This document shows positions 15,924 through 24,457 of a stretch of DNA of 64,000 nucleotides, one piece after another (positions within the stretch are counted from its first letter, which is position 1; every line of letters starts with the position of its first letter). Where the stretch lies: the NCBI RefSeq assembly GCF_029893585.1, contig NZ_JARXYX010000021.1, positions 62,001 to 126,000 on the forward strand, given 5' to 3'. Source of the DNA: Streptomyces sp. LBL (GTDB lineage: Bacteria > Actinomycetota > Actinomycetes > Streptomycetales > Streptomycetaceae). Under the pieces are notes generated by a model. It searched no databases. It had not been told where the DNA came from and was given only the letters and a program-made list of their open reading frames with translations. The translations under genes and the position numbers were made by a program.

Positions 15924-17438
15924 CTACCCGAGCCGGATCACGTTCCAGGACAGCGGCTCCAGTACGGCGGTCAGGGTGCCCTCCGTCAGGGCCGTGCCCT
16001 CGACCGGGTGCGGGGTGACCCGCTCGGGCTCGTCGAGGGTGTTGCGGGCGTCCGGGTCGGCGTCCGCGAGGGCGCTGTGCTCGACGACCGACGTCAGATC
16101 GAGGCCGTTCAGGGCGACCTCCAGCGGGAGGGCGTCGGTGCGGCTGCGGTTGACGGCGAAGACGGTGACCGAGCCGTCGTCGGCACGTACGGCGGTGGCG
16201 TGCAGCAGGTCGGCCTCGCCGTACTTCTTCGTCTCGTACGTCGGCGAGTCGACCCGCACGTCGAGGACCTGGCCGCGCCCGTACGCCGAGGCCTGGGCGA
16301 ACGGGAAGAACGTCGTCTGCCGCCAGGCCGGGCCGCCCGGCTCGGTCATGATCGGGGCGATGACGTTGACCAGTTGGGCGAGGCAGGCGACGGTGACCCG
16401 GTCGGCGTGCCGGAGCAGGGCGATGAGCAGCGAGCCGAAGACGACCGCGTCGGTGACGCTGTAGTTGTCCTCCAGGAGGCGGGGGGCCTCCGGCCAGTCC
16501 GTCGGGTCGCTGGTGCGGGCGTGCTCCTCCCACTTCGACAGGTACCAGACGTTCCACTCGTCGAAGGAGAGGTTGATCTTCTTCTTCGACTTCAGCCGCG
16601 CGCCCACGTGGTCGCAGGTGGCGACGACGTTCTCGATGAAGGACTCCATGTCGACGGCGGAGGCGAGGAAGGAGTCGATGTCTCCGTCCTGCGGCTCGTA
16701 GTAGGCGTGCAGGGAGATGTGGTCGACCAGGTCGTACGTCTCCTGGAGGACCGTCGCCTCCCACGCGGCGAAGGTGGGCATGGACTGGCTGGAGCTGCCG
16801 CAGGCGACGAGTTCGACGGTCGGATCGATCTGGCGCATGGCGCGGGCGGTCTCGGCGGCGACGCGGCCGTACTCCTCGGCCGTCTTGTGGCCGGTCTGCC
16901 AGGGGCCGTCCATCTCGTTGCCGAGGCACCACAGTGTGATGCCGAAGGGGTTCTTGTCGCCGTGGGCGACGCGCTGTTCGGAGAGCGCGGTGCCGTGCGG
17001 GTGGTTGGCGTACTCCTGGAGCTCCAGCGCCTCGGCCACCCCTCGCGTGCCGAGGTTGATCGCCATCATGGGCTCGGCCTGGGGGCCGACCTTGCGGAGG
17101 AAGCCGATGTACTCGGAGAGGCCGAAGCGGTTCGTCTCCGTCGAGCGCCAGGCCAGGTCGAGGCGGCGCGGGCGGTCCTCGGCGGGGCCGACCGAGTCCT
17201 CCCACTTGTAGCCCGAGACGAAGTTGCCGCCGGGGTAGCGGATCGTGGTGACGCCGAGTTCGCGGACCAGGTCGAGGACGTCGGTCCGGATTCCGGCCTC
17301 GTCGGCCGAGGGGTGGTCCGGTTCGAAGATGCCGGTGTAGACGCAGCGGCCGAGGTGTTCCACGAAGGAGCCGAAGATGCGGGGGTTGACCTCTCCGACG
17401 GTGAAGGCGGGGTCGAGGGTGAAGCGGGCGTTGTGCAT
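15924..17438 (-). CDS. abfA: GH51 alpha-L-arabinofuranosidase
   Basis: A complete 504-residue intracellular enzyme without signal peptide. The catalytic residues fall in the standard places: acid/base Glu175 in CLGNEMDGPW and nucleophile Glu294 in SFDEWNVWY. The N-terminal NPRIFGSFVEHLGRCVYTGI and TTIRYPGGNFVSGYKWED are signature segments. It removes arabinofuranose from imported arabino-oligosaccharides. Upstream, only the last 25 or so codons of a sugar ABC permease and its promoter remain, so the enzyme once ended a transport operon. Confidence 0.95.
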   Translation of the reverse strand: MHNARFTLDPAFTVGEVNPRIFGSFVEHLGRCVYTGIFEPDHPSADEAGIRTDVLDLVRELGVTTIRYPGGNFVSGYKWEDSVGPAEDRPRRLDLAWRSTETNRFGLSEYIGFLRKVGPQAEPMMAINLGTRGVAEALELQEYANHPHGTALSEQRVAHGDKNPFGITLWCLGNEMDGPWQTGHKTAEEYGRVAAETARAMRQIDPTVELVACGSSSQSMPTFAAWEATVLQETYDLVDHISLHAYYEPQDGDIDSFLASAVDMESFIENVVATCDHVGARLKSKKKINLSFDEWNVWYLSKWEEHARTSDPTDWPEAPRLLEDNYSVTDAVVFGSLLIALLRHADRVTVACLAQLVNVIAPIMTEPGGPAWRQTTFFPFAQASAYGRGQVLDVRVDSPTYETKKYGEADLLHATAVRADDGSVTVFAVNRSRTDALPLEVALNGLDLTSVVEHSALADADPDARNTLDEPERVTPHPVEGTALTEGTLTAVLEPLSWNVIRLG

Positions 17439-17459
17439 GGGGACCTTTCGAGGTTTTCG

Positions 17460-17540
17460 TTACTGGCCCGCGAGGCCGGTGTGCGCGACCCCCGCCACGG
17501 TCTGGCGTGGGAAGGGGACGAAGATGATGATCAGTGGTAC
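17460..17540 (-). pseudogene. Stub of a sugar ABC-transporter permease (C-terminus)
   Basis: Reading the minus strand towards the TAA at 17462-17460 gives VPLIIIFVPFPRQTVAGVAHTGLAGQ-like sequence. This is the characteristic end of MalG-type carbohydrate permeases (a hydrophobic last helix, then QR-V-G--HTGLAG). Nothing else of the permease survives upstream. The stub ends 21 bp before abfA, the usual spacing in transporter-glycosidase operons. Confidence 0.65.
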
Positions 17541-17588
17541 GCCTCCGGTACGCGGTTGCCCGCGGAGTCGTCGGGATGTCGAGTGGTC

Positions 17589-17660
17589 GTGTGCCGAGGT
17601 TCGTGTGCCGAGGTTCGTGTGCCTGGTGTTCGCATGCCTGGTGTTCGTATGCCTGGTGCC
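17589..17660. repeat. 14-15-bp tandem repeat, about five copies
   Basis: Units of the form GTGTGCCGAGGTTC and GTATGCCTGGTGTTC follow each other between the permease stub and its promoter. They may mark the deletion joint. Confidence 0.75.
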
Positions 17661-17710
17661 CTTAGATCGAGTGTTCGGTATGTCGAATAACGCCCGTAGC
17701 CTCGAACGGG

Positions 17711-17740
17711 ACCGTAGATTTCGAAGCGCTTCCACGTCAA
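17711..17740 (-). promoter_or_regulatory. Promoter with LacI-type operator facing abfA
   Basis: On the minus strand a -35 box TTGACG (17740-17735) is followed after 18 bp by TACGGT (17716-17711). The palindrome GAAGCGCTTC (17723-17732) lies in the spacer, where a LacI-family repressor would block polymerase. It appears to be the old promoter of the lost transporter operon, now driving abfA. Confidence 0.6.
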
Positions 17741-17855
17741 TGGTTTGGACGCGACTCGCCTGACGGGGACAGTTCGGGGCGCGTAACCTCTTTCCAGGCC
17801 GCCGCGGAAGGATCCAGCTTCCGCCATCCCGGAGGTGAGGCAACTGAAGGAACGG

Positions 17856-18395
17856 ATGAACCGGCGACTGGGGGCGGCGCGCCGGAAAAGGGAGATGCGG
17901 CGGCTCGCCGGGGTGCTCATCGGGCCCATGCGGGTTTCGGAACCCACGGATCCCGAGGCGCTGTTCGACGCGCTCGTCGACTCCGTCAGCCGGTGGCGGG
18001 GCCGTGCGGTCCTGGTGCGCCGGGAGGTGTTCCCGCCGCACACCGCGAGCGGGCTGTGGCTGGAGGGCGACGCCCAGGACATCGTCGTCGTCGACCGGCG
18101 GGCCGCCGTATGGCACCAGATCGTGATCTTCTGTCATGAAGTGTGGCACATGCACCAACAGTGCGCGGACCGTCCTCCCGCGACCGGCGAGGGTCCTCTG
18201 CGGCCCGTCGCCGCGCGGACCGACTTCAGCCTGGCCGACGAGCAGGAGGCCGACCGGTTCGGCATGTTGATAGGCGGCCGACTGCGGCCCTGGCTGGAGG
18301 GCCCGACCGACTCCACCCCGGCTCCGGGAGACGACGGGGAGGACATCGCCGGACGTATCGGCGCCGCGCTCAACTACCGCGGGACCCGAAGATGA
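17856..18395 (+). CDS. HExxH metallopeptidase-like protein (ImmA/IrrE-like toxin component)
   Basis: The 179-residue product has a basic N-terminus (MNRRLGAARRKREM). A zinc-peptidase signature HEVWHMH sits about residues 90-96 in IVIFCHEVWHMHQQC, and LADEQEADRFGML downstream could supply the third ligand (Glu). This resembles the short ImmA/IrrE-type regulators that Streptomyces encodes beside MAB_1171c membrane proteins. I chose the ATG at 17856 because GAAGGA precedes it by 4-5 nt; a GTG at 17835 is the alternative. Two MAB_1171c genes follow, so it heads the putative four-gene operon. The usual accompanying HTH protein is not present. Confidence 0.7.
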   Translation: MNRRLGAARRKREMRRLAGVLIGPMRVSEPTDPEALFDALVDSVSRWRGRAVLVRREVFPPHTASGLWLEGDAQDIVVVDRRAAVWHQIVIFCHEVWHMHQQCADRPPATGEGPLRPVAARTDFSLADEQEADRFGMLIGGRLRPWLEGPTDSTPAPGDDGEDIAGRIGAALNYRGTRR

Positions 18396-18450
18396 ACGGC
18401 GACCGATGATGAGCGGCCACCGATGATGAACGGCGACCGATGATGAACGG
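18391..18450. repeat. 17-bp tandem repeat carrying start codons
   Basis: GATGAACGGCGACCGAT occurs three times with one variant copy, and a partial fourth, from the peptidase stop codon to the start of the next gene. Because 17 is not a multiple of 3, its ATG codons fall in all three frames. Confidence 0.9.
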
Positions 18451-19624
18451 CCTGCTCAACTACGTGAGTTGTGGTGTGCTGTGGCTCGGCCTCGTGGTGA
18501 AGTCCCCCGACCTGGTACGGCACCGGAGCGACCCCTATCTGCGGGCGATCTGTGCCGTCCTGGGCCTGGCCGGGGTCTGTTTCCTCCTGGGGGCCGAGCC
18601 GACGGTCGCGGCGGTGAACGACCTCAGCGGCATCCCCAACCTGGCCGCCCCGCTGACGTACGCGTCGATCACCGCGTACAGCGCCGCCTCCCAGGTACTG
18701 ATCGTCTACTGGCGGGGCGGACCGCACGTGCACCGCACCACGCGCCGCTGGATGGTGGCGTACGCCTTCGTGCTGCTCGGCATCGCGGTCACCTTCGCCC
18801 TGGGTGACGCGCCCGTGGAGCGCCGGACCGACCTGGACACCTACTACGCCACGACGCCGTTCATCGCCGAGATGATCGTGCTGTACCTGGCGGGTCACCT
18901 CGTCGCCGCCGGCGTCACCACGGTCTCCTCGCTGCGCTGGGCCCGCCAGGTGCGCGGCCGGCTCCGGGCGGGTCTGGTGGTGCTGGGCGTCGGGGCGTTG
19001 TGCAACGCCGGGTACAGCATCTCCAAGCTCGCGGCGGTGGTGGCCCGTTGGTGCGGAAGCGACTGGTCGGGACTGAGTACGACCGTCTCGCCGGTCGCCG
19101 CCGGGCTGGCCGCCCTGCTGACCGTCACGGGCGTCCTGATCCCGCTGGTCGGGTCCCGGACGACGCAATGGCGGCGCGCCCGGCGGGACTTCGTCCGGCT
19201 GGAGCCGCTGGAGCGGGAGCTGGACGAGTTCCTCACCCGCCGTGCGCTGCGGCTGCCCCGACCTCGCTGGTCCTCCCCCACCACCCGGCTGGTGTGGCGG
19301 CAGACCAGCATCCACAACGCCCTCGGCAGCCTGGACGCCTTCTTCGACCCCGATCTGTACGAGCGGACCCTGGAAGCCGCGGCCCAGGAGGTCCGCGACC
19401 CGGAGCGGGCCGAGGCGACCGCGTGGGCCGCGGTCATCGCCGCGGCCGTGGTGGAGCAACGCGACCGGGACAGCCCCCTCGTGCCGCCGGACGGGACGGG
19501 GCGCTTCCAGAACCGGGCGCCCGCCTCCGGCGCACTCGTGTCCATCGCCGCCGCGCTGGCCGCCTCCCCGCTCGTCGCGGCCGCCCGCGCCGACGCCGGT
19601 ACGACCCGGACGGGCACGGCATGA
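18440..19624 (+). CDS. MAB_1171c-family (DUF6545) membrane protein, paralogue A
   Basis: A 394-residue protein with seven or so hydrophobic spans in the first 230 residues, then a cytoplasmic C-terminal domain of about 160 residues rich in Arg, Leu and Ala. It shares AAVNDLSGIPN...APLTYASITAYS and DAPVERRTDLDTYYATTPF with the next gene, so the two are tandem paralogues. The family is annotated as putative transporters without experimental proof. The start region lies in the 17-bp repeat: two consecutive ATGs at 18440 and 18443, and a poor ribosome site. Confidence 0.8.
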   Translation: MMNGLLNYVSCGVLWLGLVVKSPDLVRHRSDPYLRAICAVLGLAGVCFLLGAEPTVAAVNDLSGIPNLAAPLTYASITAYSAASQVLIVYWRGGPHVHRTTRRWMVAYAFVLLGIAVTFALGDAPVERRTDLDTYYATTPFIAEMIVLYLAGHLVAAGVTTVSSLRWARQVRGRLRAGLVVLGVGALCNAGYSISKLAAVVARWCGSDWSGLSTTVSPVAAGLAALLTVTGVLIPLVGSRTTQWRRARRDFVRLEPLERELDEFLTRRALRLPRPRWSSPTTRLVWRQTSIHNALGSLDAFFDPDLYERTLEAAAQEVRDPERAEATAWAAVIAAAVVEQRDRDSPLVPPDGTGRFQNRAPASGALVSIAAALAASPLVAAARADAGTTRTGTA

Positions 19625-19688
19625 ACACGGTGCCCACGGCGCACCTTCCCCCCACCGCCGCACGATCGTCCGAACGGAGTTCTGGGAC

Positions 19689-20867
19689 ATGAGCATCGTC
19701 GTGTACCTGGCGGCCGCGGTCTTCGGACTGCCCTGCGCGGTCCTCTTCCGCCGGCGGTCGCACACCGCCGTGCCCCACCCGCTGGCCCTGTCCACCTGCG
19801 CGACCGTCGTTCTCGGCGCCCTCGTCCTCGTCTGTGCCGCGCCGACGACCCTGGCCGCCGTCAACGACCTCACCGGCATCCCCAACTTCGGTGCCCCGCT
19901 CACCTACGGCATGCTCTCGGCGTACAGCTGCTCCCTGCTCATCCTGCTGATCAACTGGCGGGGCGGTTCCCCGGAACGGATCCGGCTCCTGTCGCTGCGG
20001 GCCGTCGCCGCGTACGGCGCCCTGGTCGTCGCCATCGTCGCGCTGTTCACGCTGGCGGACGCACCCGTCGAGCGGCTGTCCGACCTCGACACCTACTACG
20101 CGAACACGCCGTACATGCGCGAGATGATCGTGCTCTATCTGCTGGGGCACAGCGCCGCGATGGGTGCGATGTGCGTGGTGTGCGTCAAGTGGAGCCGCGA
20201 GGTCACCGGACTGCTGCGAGCCGGACTGTGGCTGATCCTGGCCGGCGCGCTGCTGGACGTGGCGGGCTTCCAGCTGGCCAAGTACACGGCCGTCACGGCG
20301 CGTTGGACCGGCCACGACCTCGACGTGCTGTCCACCGATGTGGCCCCGCCCATGGCCGCGCTGTCCGCGCTGCTGTTCTCCGCCGGGTTCGTGCTGCCGA
20401 GGCTGCTGCCGCCGGCGCTGGCCCATTGGCACAGCGTCGAGGACCACCGCAGGCTGGACTCGTTGTGGTCCCGGGTGCGCTTCGCCTCCACCGCGCCGAA
20501 GCCGCCGGACACCTGGTGGCAGTCGCCCCGGGACCGGCTGCGCTGGCGTGAGGTGTCCATCCATGACGCCCTGCTGGCGCTCGCCCCGTACTTCGACGAC
20601 CACGTCCGCGAACAGGCCCTGGAGGCCGCCCTGCGCGCGGGCCGCGATCCGCACGAGGCCCGTCTCACCGCCGAGGCGGCGATGGTGGCCGACGCCACGC
20701 ACCGCGCCGCCGCCCGTCAGGCGCCCCTGGCCACACCGAGCACGTACCGGCTGTACGCGACCGAAGTCCCCGGCACCGGCGGGCTGGTGGAGCTGGCGCA
20801 GGCGCTCGCGCGGTCGATCCACTCCACCGCCGTACGTGAAGCTACGGTGAAGGCCCTTCCTGGCTGA
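19689..20867 (+). CDS. MAB_1171c-family (DUF6545) membrane protein, paralogue B
   Basis: The 392-residue product has the same layout as its upstream paralogue: about seven spans in the first 240 residues and a soluble tail (SIHDALLALAPYFDDHVREQALEAALRAG). Conserved motifs are AAVNDLTGIPNFGAPLTYG and DAPVERLSDLDTYYANTPYMREMIV. The frame is open far upstream, overlapping paralogue A, but ATG 19689 gives a normal N-terminal span. The FAD-enzyme gene follows after 14 bp. Confidence 0.8.
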   Translation: MSIVVYLAAAVFGLPCAVLFRRRSHTAVPHPLALSTCATVVLGALVLVCAAPTTLAAVNDLTGIPNFGAPLTYGMLSAYSCSLLILLINWRGGSPERIRLLSLRAVAAYGALVVAIVALFTLADAPVERLSDLDTYYANTPYMREMIVLYLLGHSAAMGAMCVVCVKWSREVTGLLRAGLWLILAGALLDVAGFQLAKYTAVTARWTGHDLDVLSTDVAPPMAALSALLFSAGFVLPRLLPPALAHWHSVEDHRRLDSLWSRVRFASTAPKPPDTWWQSPRDRLRWREVSIHDALLALAPYFDDHVREQALEAALRAGRDPHEARLTAEAAMVADATHRAAARQAPLATPSTYRLYATEVPGTGGLVELAQALARSIHSTAVREATVKALPG

Positions 20868-20881
20868 CGTGAGGAGCCCCC

Positions 20882-22279
20882 ATGGCGCGGAGAGCTGTCG
20901 TCATCGGTGCCGGCCTGGCCGGCATGCTGGCCGCGGCCGCGCTGTCCGGTGCCGCGGACGAAGTGATCGTCCTGGACCGCGACGACCTGCCCGACGGACC
21001 CGGCCACCGCAAGGGGCTCCCCCAGGGCCGCCACGCCCACCTGCTGCTGGCGGGCGGCCTGGCCGCCATGGAGGACCTGGTGCCCGGCGTGAGCATGCGC
21101 CGGACACTCCTCGCCGCAGGCGCCCACGACATTCCGCTCGGCTCGGGCATCGTCTCGCACACTCCGGAGGGCTGGTTCCGGCGGTGGCGGCACGACGGTC
21201 CCCGTCTGCTCGCATGCACCCGGGCGTTGCTGGACTGGGCGGTCCGCACCGCCGTGCTGGACCACACCCGGGTCGAGCTGCGCACGGCGCAGGTGCTCGA
21301 ACTCACCGGCCGGGGCGGGCGGGTCACCGGCGTACGTCTGTCAACTCCGGCTGGTGAGCGGGAACTTGACGCCGAGTTCGTCGTCGACGCCAGTGGCCGC
21401 GGCTCACGGGTCCCGCACTGGCTGGAGAGCCTCGGCGTCACCGACATCCCCGAGCGGACCGTGGACTCCGGGCTCGTCAACGCCACCCGTGTCTACCGTG
21501 TGCCCGAGGGTGCCGAACGGTTCCCGCTGACGATCGTGCAGGCCGATCCGTATGCGAACCGGCCGGGGCGCAGTGCGATGGTGCTGCCCGTCGAGGGCGG
21601 GCGGTGGATGGTGAGCCTCGCCGGTACACGGGGCGGTGAGCCCCCGGCCGATCCGGAGGGCTTCCTGCGCTACACCCTCGACCTGCCGGATCCCCTCGTC
21701 GGGCGGCTCATCTCGGGCGCGGAGCCGCTGAGCGAGGTGCACCTCAGCCGCAGCACGCACAATGTCCGGCGGTACCCGGAGAAGGTACGGGACTGGCCCG
21801 AGGGGTTCGTCGTCCTGGGCGACGCGCTGGCCGCCTTCAACCCGGCGTACGGGCAGGGCATGTCGGTGGCGGCGCTCGGGGCGCGGTTCCTGGGCGAGGA
21901 GGTGCGGCGGGGCGGGCTGGGTGCGGCCGGGCTGGCCCGGCGGGCGCAGCGGGGGGCGGCGCGGTCGGTGGACGCGGCGTGGGCGATGGCCGCGGGACAG
22001 GACGTCTGGTATCCGCGGACGCGGGGCGGGCGGCCGAACGCGGCGGACCGGTTGGTGACCCGGTACTCACGGCGGCTGACGAAGGCGGCCACGGGGTCCT
22101 ACCGGGCGGCTTCGACGTTGTGGGACCTGACCAGCCTTACCGCGGGGCCGGGGCGGCTGCTGCATCCGGGGACTGTGCTGGCGGTGCTGAACGGGCCGCT
22201 GCTGCCGCCGTTGCAGGGGCCGCCGTTGACCGTGGAGGAGTGGCGGGTGCTGAGGGCGTTGGAGCGGGGGGCTGGCTGA
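20882..22279 (+). CDS. FAD-dependent monooxygenase/halogenase-like oxidoreductase
   Basis: A 465-residue protein with the FAD Rossmann motif VVIGAGLAGMLAAAAL, Asp at the ribose position (IVLDRDD), and a second FAD motif FVVLGDALAAFNPAYGQGMS (about 315-335). The PxYGxG form (NPAYGQGMSVAA) and GRHAHLLLAGG resemble squalene-epoxidase-like and tryptophan-halogenase-like enzymes. The WxWxIP motif of true flavin halogenases is not seen. The gene lies 14 bp behind the second MAB_1171c gene, so it is the enzymatic part of that cluster. Confidence 0.85.
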   Translation: MARRAVVIGAGLAGMLAAAALSGAADEVIVLDRDDLPDGPGHRKGLPQGRHAHLLLAGGLAAMEDLVPGVSMRRTLLAAGAHDIPLGSGIVSHTPEGWFRRWRHDGPRLLACTRALLDWAVRTAVLDHTRVELRTAQVLELTGRGGRVTGVRLSTPAGERELDAEFVVDASGRGSRVPHWLESLGVTDIPERTVDSGLVNATRVYRVPEGAERFPLTIVQADPYANRPGRSAMVLPVEGGRWMVSLAGTRGGEPPADPEGFLRYTLDLPDPLVGRLISGAEPLSEVHLSRSTHNVRRYPEKVRDWPEGFVVLGDALAAFNPAYGQGMSVAALGARFLGEEVRRGGLGAAGLARRAQRGAARSVDAAWAMAAGQDVWYPRTRGGRPNAADRLVTRYSRRLTKAATGSYRAASTLWDLTSLTAGPGRLLHPGTVLAVLNGPLLPPLQGPPLTVEEWRVLRALERGAG

Positions 22280-22298
22280 GGTCAGGGGTGCGGCGCCG

Positions 22299-22340
22299 CG
22301 GACCGTCGTGACGCTGCTGTTCCGGACCGTCGTGACGCTG
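22299..22340. repeat. 18-bp direct repeat, two copies
   Basis: CGGACCGTCGTGACGCTG at 22299-22316 recurs at 22323-22340, just after the oxidoreductase stop. The next 220 bp up to the SMP-30 stop are extremely G/C-rich and hold no supported gene. Confidence 0.85.
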
Positions 22341-22564
22341 GTGCTACGGGGGTCCCCGCTGGAGCGGAACCGGGAGTGGGGAGGGTGGGCACGGCGATGA
22401 CGCGCCGCGCCGGGCCGCGGGGTGAGCGTTTGCGGCACCCCGCAGGTGCCTGCCGGGCCGGGCCGGTGTCTCCGGGGCACGGCCCGCCGGCGTGGCCCGC
22501 CCCGCCGCCGGGCCGTGCGGTCCGCCCCGGCCCCCCCCACCCCGCGGCAGCGGCAGGGCGCCGG

Positions 22565-23413
22565 TCAGCCCGCGAACGCCGGCTGGGCCAGCCCCTTGCC
22601 CGCTCCCCGTACCACCAGCAACGATCCCGCCGACGGATGCGGTGCCGATAGGCCCACCCGGGCCGTCGTGACGTACAGGTCCGTCAGGTCCGGGCCCCCG
22701 AACGCGCACGCCGTCACCCGGGGTGTCGGCAGTTCGATCACCCGGTCCAGCTCGCCGCCGGGCGTGTAGCGGCGTACCGCGGCGCCGTCCCACAGTGCCA
22801 CCCACACACAGCCGTCGGCGTCGACCGTCAGGCCGTCGGGGAAGCCGGCGCCGTCCTCGATCTCCACCAGGGGGCGGCGGCCCAGGACCCGGCCGTCCTC
22901 GAAGTCGAAGACGTCCACGCGGCGGGTCGGGGAGTCGATGTAGTACATCAGGCGGCCGTCGGGGCTCCAGCCCGTGCCGTTGCTGACGGCCACGTCGTCG
23001 AGGACGACCTCGGCCGTGCCGCCGCCGGTGATCCGGGACAGCGTGCCGCCGCCGGGTGCCTCGTCGTAGCGCATGGTGCCGGCCCACAGGGAACCGTCGG
23101 GGGCGACGGCGGCGTCGTTGGCGCGGCGGCCGGGGACCGGCTCGTGGCGCAGCCAGCGGAAGGTGTCGTCGGGGTCGAGCAGACCTACGCCGTCCCGGAG
23201 GTTGAGGACCAGGCCGCCGCCCGCGCGCGGCTTGACCGCGCCGACGTGCTGCTCGGTGGTACGGGTCGTACGCCGTCCGGACACCGGGTCGTACGTGTGG
23301 ATCCGCGAGCCGAGGATGTCGATCCAGATCAGCCGGCCCGCCGCCGCGTCCCAGGTCGGGCCCTCGCCGAGGGTGGCCTCCGCGCGTACCGCCACCTCGT
23401 ACGCGGCGCTCAT
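22565..23413 (-). CDS. SMP-30/gluconolactonase-family lactonase
   Basis: The 282-residue six-bladed propeller has the family's metal-binding landmarks: LGEGPTWD (Glu ligand near residue 17), NDAAVAPDGSLWAGTM (Asn/Asp pair), VSNGTGWSPDG, and FPDGLTVDADGCVWVALW with the catalytic Asp. It hydrolyses sugar lactones to acids. It overlaps the IclR gene by 4 bp (ATGA), so it is translated with its regulator and probably controlled by it. Confidence 0.92.
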   Translation of the reverse strand: MSAAYEVAVRAEATLGEGPTWDAAAGRLIWIDILGSRIHTYDPVSGRRTTRTTEQHVGAVKPRAGGGLVLNLRDGVGLLDPDDTFRWLRHEPVPGRRANDAAVAPDGSLWAGTMRYDEAPGGGTLSRITGGGTAEVVLDDVAVSNGTGWSPDGRLMYYIDSPTRRVDVFDFEDGRVLGRRPLVEIEDGAGFPDGLTVDADGCVWVALWDGAAVRRYTPGGELDRVIELPTPRVTACAFGGPDLTDLYVTTARVGLSAPHPSAGSLLVVRGAGKGLAQPAFAG

Positions 23414-24183
23414 GCCACGTTCCGGTGGCCGAGACGCTCCGACAGTGCGGCGGCGCCCTTGGCGGCGAGCTGCTCCAGCTCGACACGGCGCTCGTCGCTC
23501 CAGCGGATCATGGGCACGGAGATGGACAGCGCGGCGACGACCCGGCCGGTGCGGTCCCGTACCGGCGCGGCCACGCAGGAGACGTCCGGATTGGACTCGC
23601 GGTGCTCCACGGCGACCCCGCGCTGCCGGATCTCGGCCAGGGCCTCGCGCAGGGCGCCCGGGTCGGTGATGCTGTTGGGTGTCATCGCGAGCAGGTCGGC
23701 GTCCTTGGGGATGCGCGCGGTGAGCTCGTGATCGGGGAGGGAGGCCAGCAGCATCTTCCCGACGGAGGTGCAGTGGGCGGGCAGCCGGCGCCCGGCCGCG
23801 GAGACCATCCGCACGGCGTGCGTGGAGTCCACCTTGGCGATGTAGATGACGTCGGTGCCCTCCAGGATCGCCACGTGCACGGTCTCGTCGCAGGTCTCGG
23901 CGACGGAGCGGGCGACCTGCTGGCCCTCGGCGGCGAGGTCGAGCTGCTCGGCGTACCGGCTGCCCAGCTGGTAGGGGCGCACGCCGAGCCGGTAGCGGCC
24001 GGGCTGGCCGGGCACCTGCACGATGTACGACCGGGCGGCGAGCGTGGTGACCAGCTCGTGCACGGTGGTGCGCGGCAGCTGCAGCCGGCGCACGATGTCG
24101 GGGGCGGAGAGCGTCCCGTCCCCGTCGAGGAAGAGCTCGAGAATGTCGAGAGCCCGGGTCACGGCAGGTACCAAGCGTCCCAC
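23410..24183 (-). CDS. IclR-family transcriptional regulator
   Basis: The 257-residue protein has an N-terminal winged HTH (RALDILELFLDGDGTLSAPDIVRRLQLPRTTVHELV, about residues 10-45) and the IclR effector domain. Landmarks of the latter are ETVHVAILEGTDVIYIAKVDS, LPAHCTSVGKMLLASLP and DVSCVAAPVRDRTGRVVAALSISVP. It heads a two-gene operon with the SMP-30 lactonase, suggesting that a sugar acid or lactone is the effector. A tandem repeat 33 bp upstream looks like its own operator. Confidence 0.92.
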   Translation of the reverse strand: MGRLVPAVTRALDILELFLDGDGTLSAPDIVRRLQLPRTTVHELVTTLAARSYIVQVPGQPGRYRLGVRPYQLGSRYAEQLDLAAEGQQVARSVAETCDETVHVAILEGTDVIYIAKVDSTHAVRMVSAAGRRLPAHCTSVGKMLLASLPDHELTARIPKDADLLAMTPNSITDPGALREALAEIRQRGVAVEHRESNPDVSCVAAPVRDRTGRVVAALSISVPMIRWSDERRVELEQLAAKGAAALSERLGHRNVA

Positions 24184-24215
24184 GACCGGCCCCCTCCCTT
24201 GCGTTTAAGGCGTCT

Positions 24216-24244
24216 GCGTTCGAAATTTCCGCGTTCGAAATTTC
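24216..24244. promoter_or_regulatory. Tandem IclR-type operator
   Basis: GCGTTCGAAATTTC occurs at 24216-24229 and again at 24231-24244. The TTCGAAATTTC core resembles the TTCGNNNTTTCGAA-like boxes of IclR regulators. It is 33 to 61 bp upstream of the IclR start. Confidence 0.65.
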
Positions 24245-24371
24245 AACAGACGATCGGCATGACGAACACAGGCTAGTCATAGAGCGTTTACCCGGGCAAT
24301 GGGCAGGCGGTCTCACTTCCGCCCCGGCTGCGGGTGAAGCTCCAGCACCGCGGGTGATCTGACCGGTTCCC

Positions 24372-24405
24372 GAACCGCCGGTGATCGGCTGGTCACCGGC
24401 GGTTC
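24372..24405 (-). terminator. Hairpin downstream of the truncated PucR gene
   Basis: Arms 24372-24384 and 24393-24405 (GAACCGCCGGTGA) pair perfectly over 13 bp around an 8-nt loop, 53 bp beyond the PucR stop. Confidence 0.7.
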
Positions 24406-24457
24406 CACGGTGCCCGGGGTACGGAATGTGCGACAGCGCACCCCCGCCCTGATCGTC

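Noticed and set aside
17460..18158. A 232-codon minus-strand frame covering the region upstream of abfA
   Set aside because: Only its last 25 or so codons resemble a permease; the rest runs through tandem repeats, the promoter and antisense of the peptidase gene.
22280..22564. Possible small ORFs in the G/C-rich gap after the FAD oxidoreductase
   Set aside because: Translations are Arg/Pro/Gly-only low complexity, without start signals.
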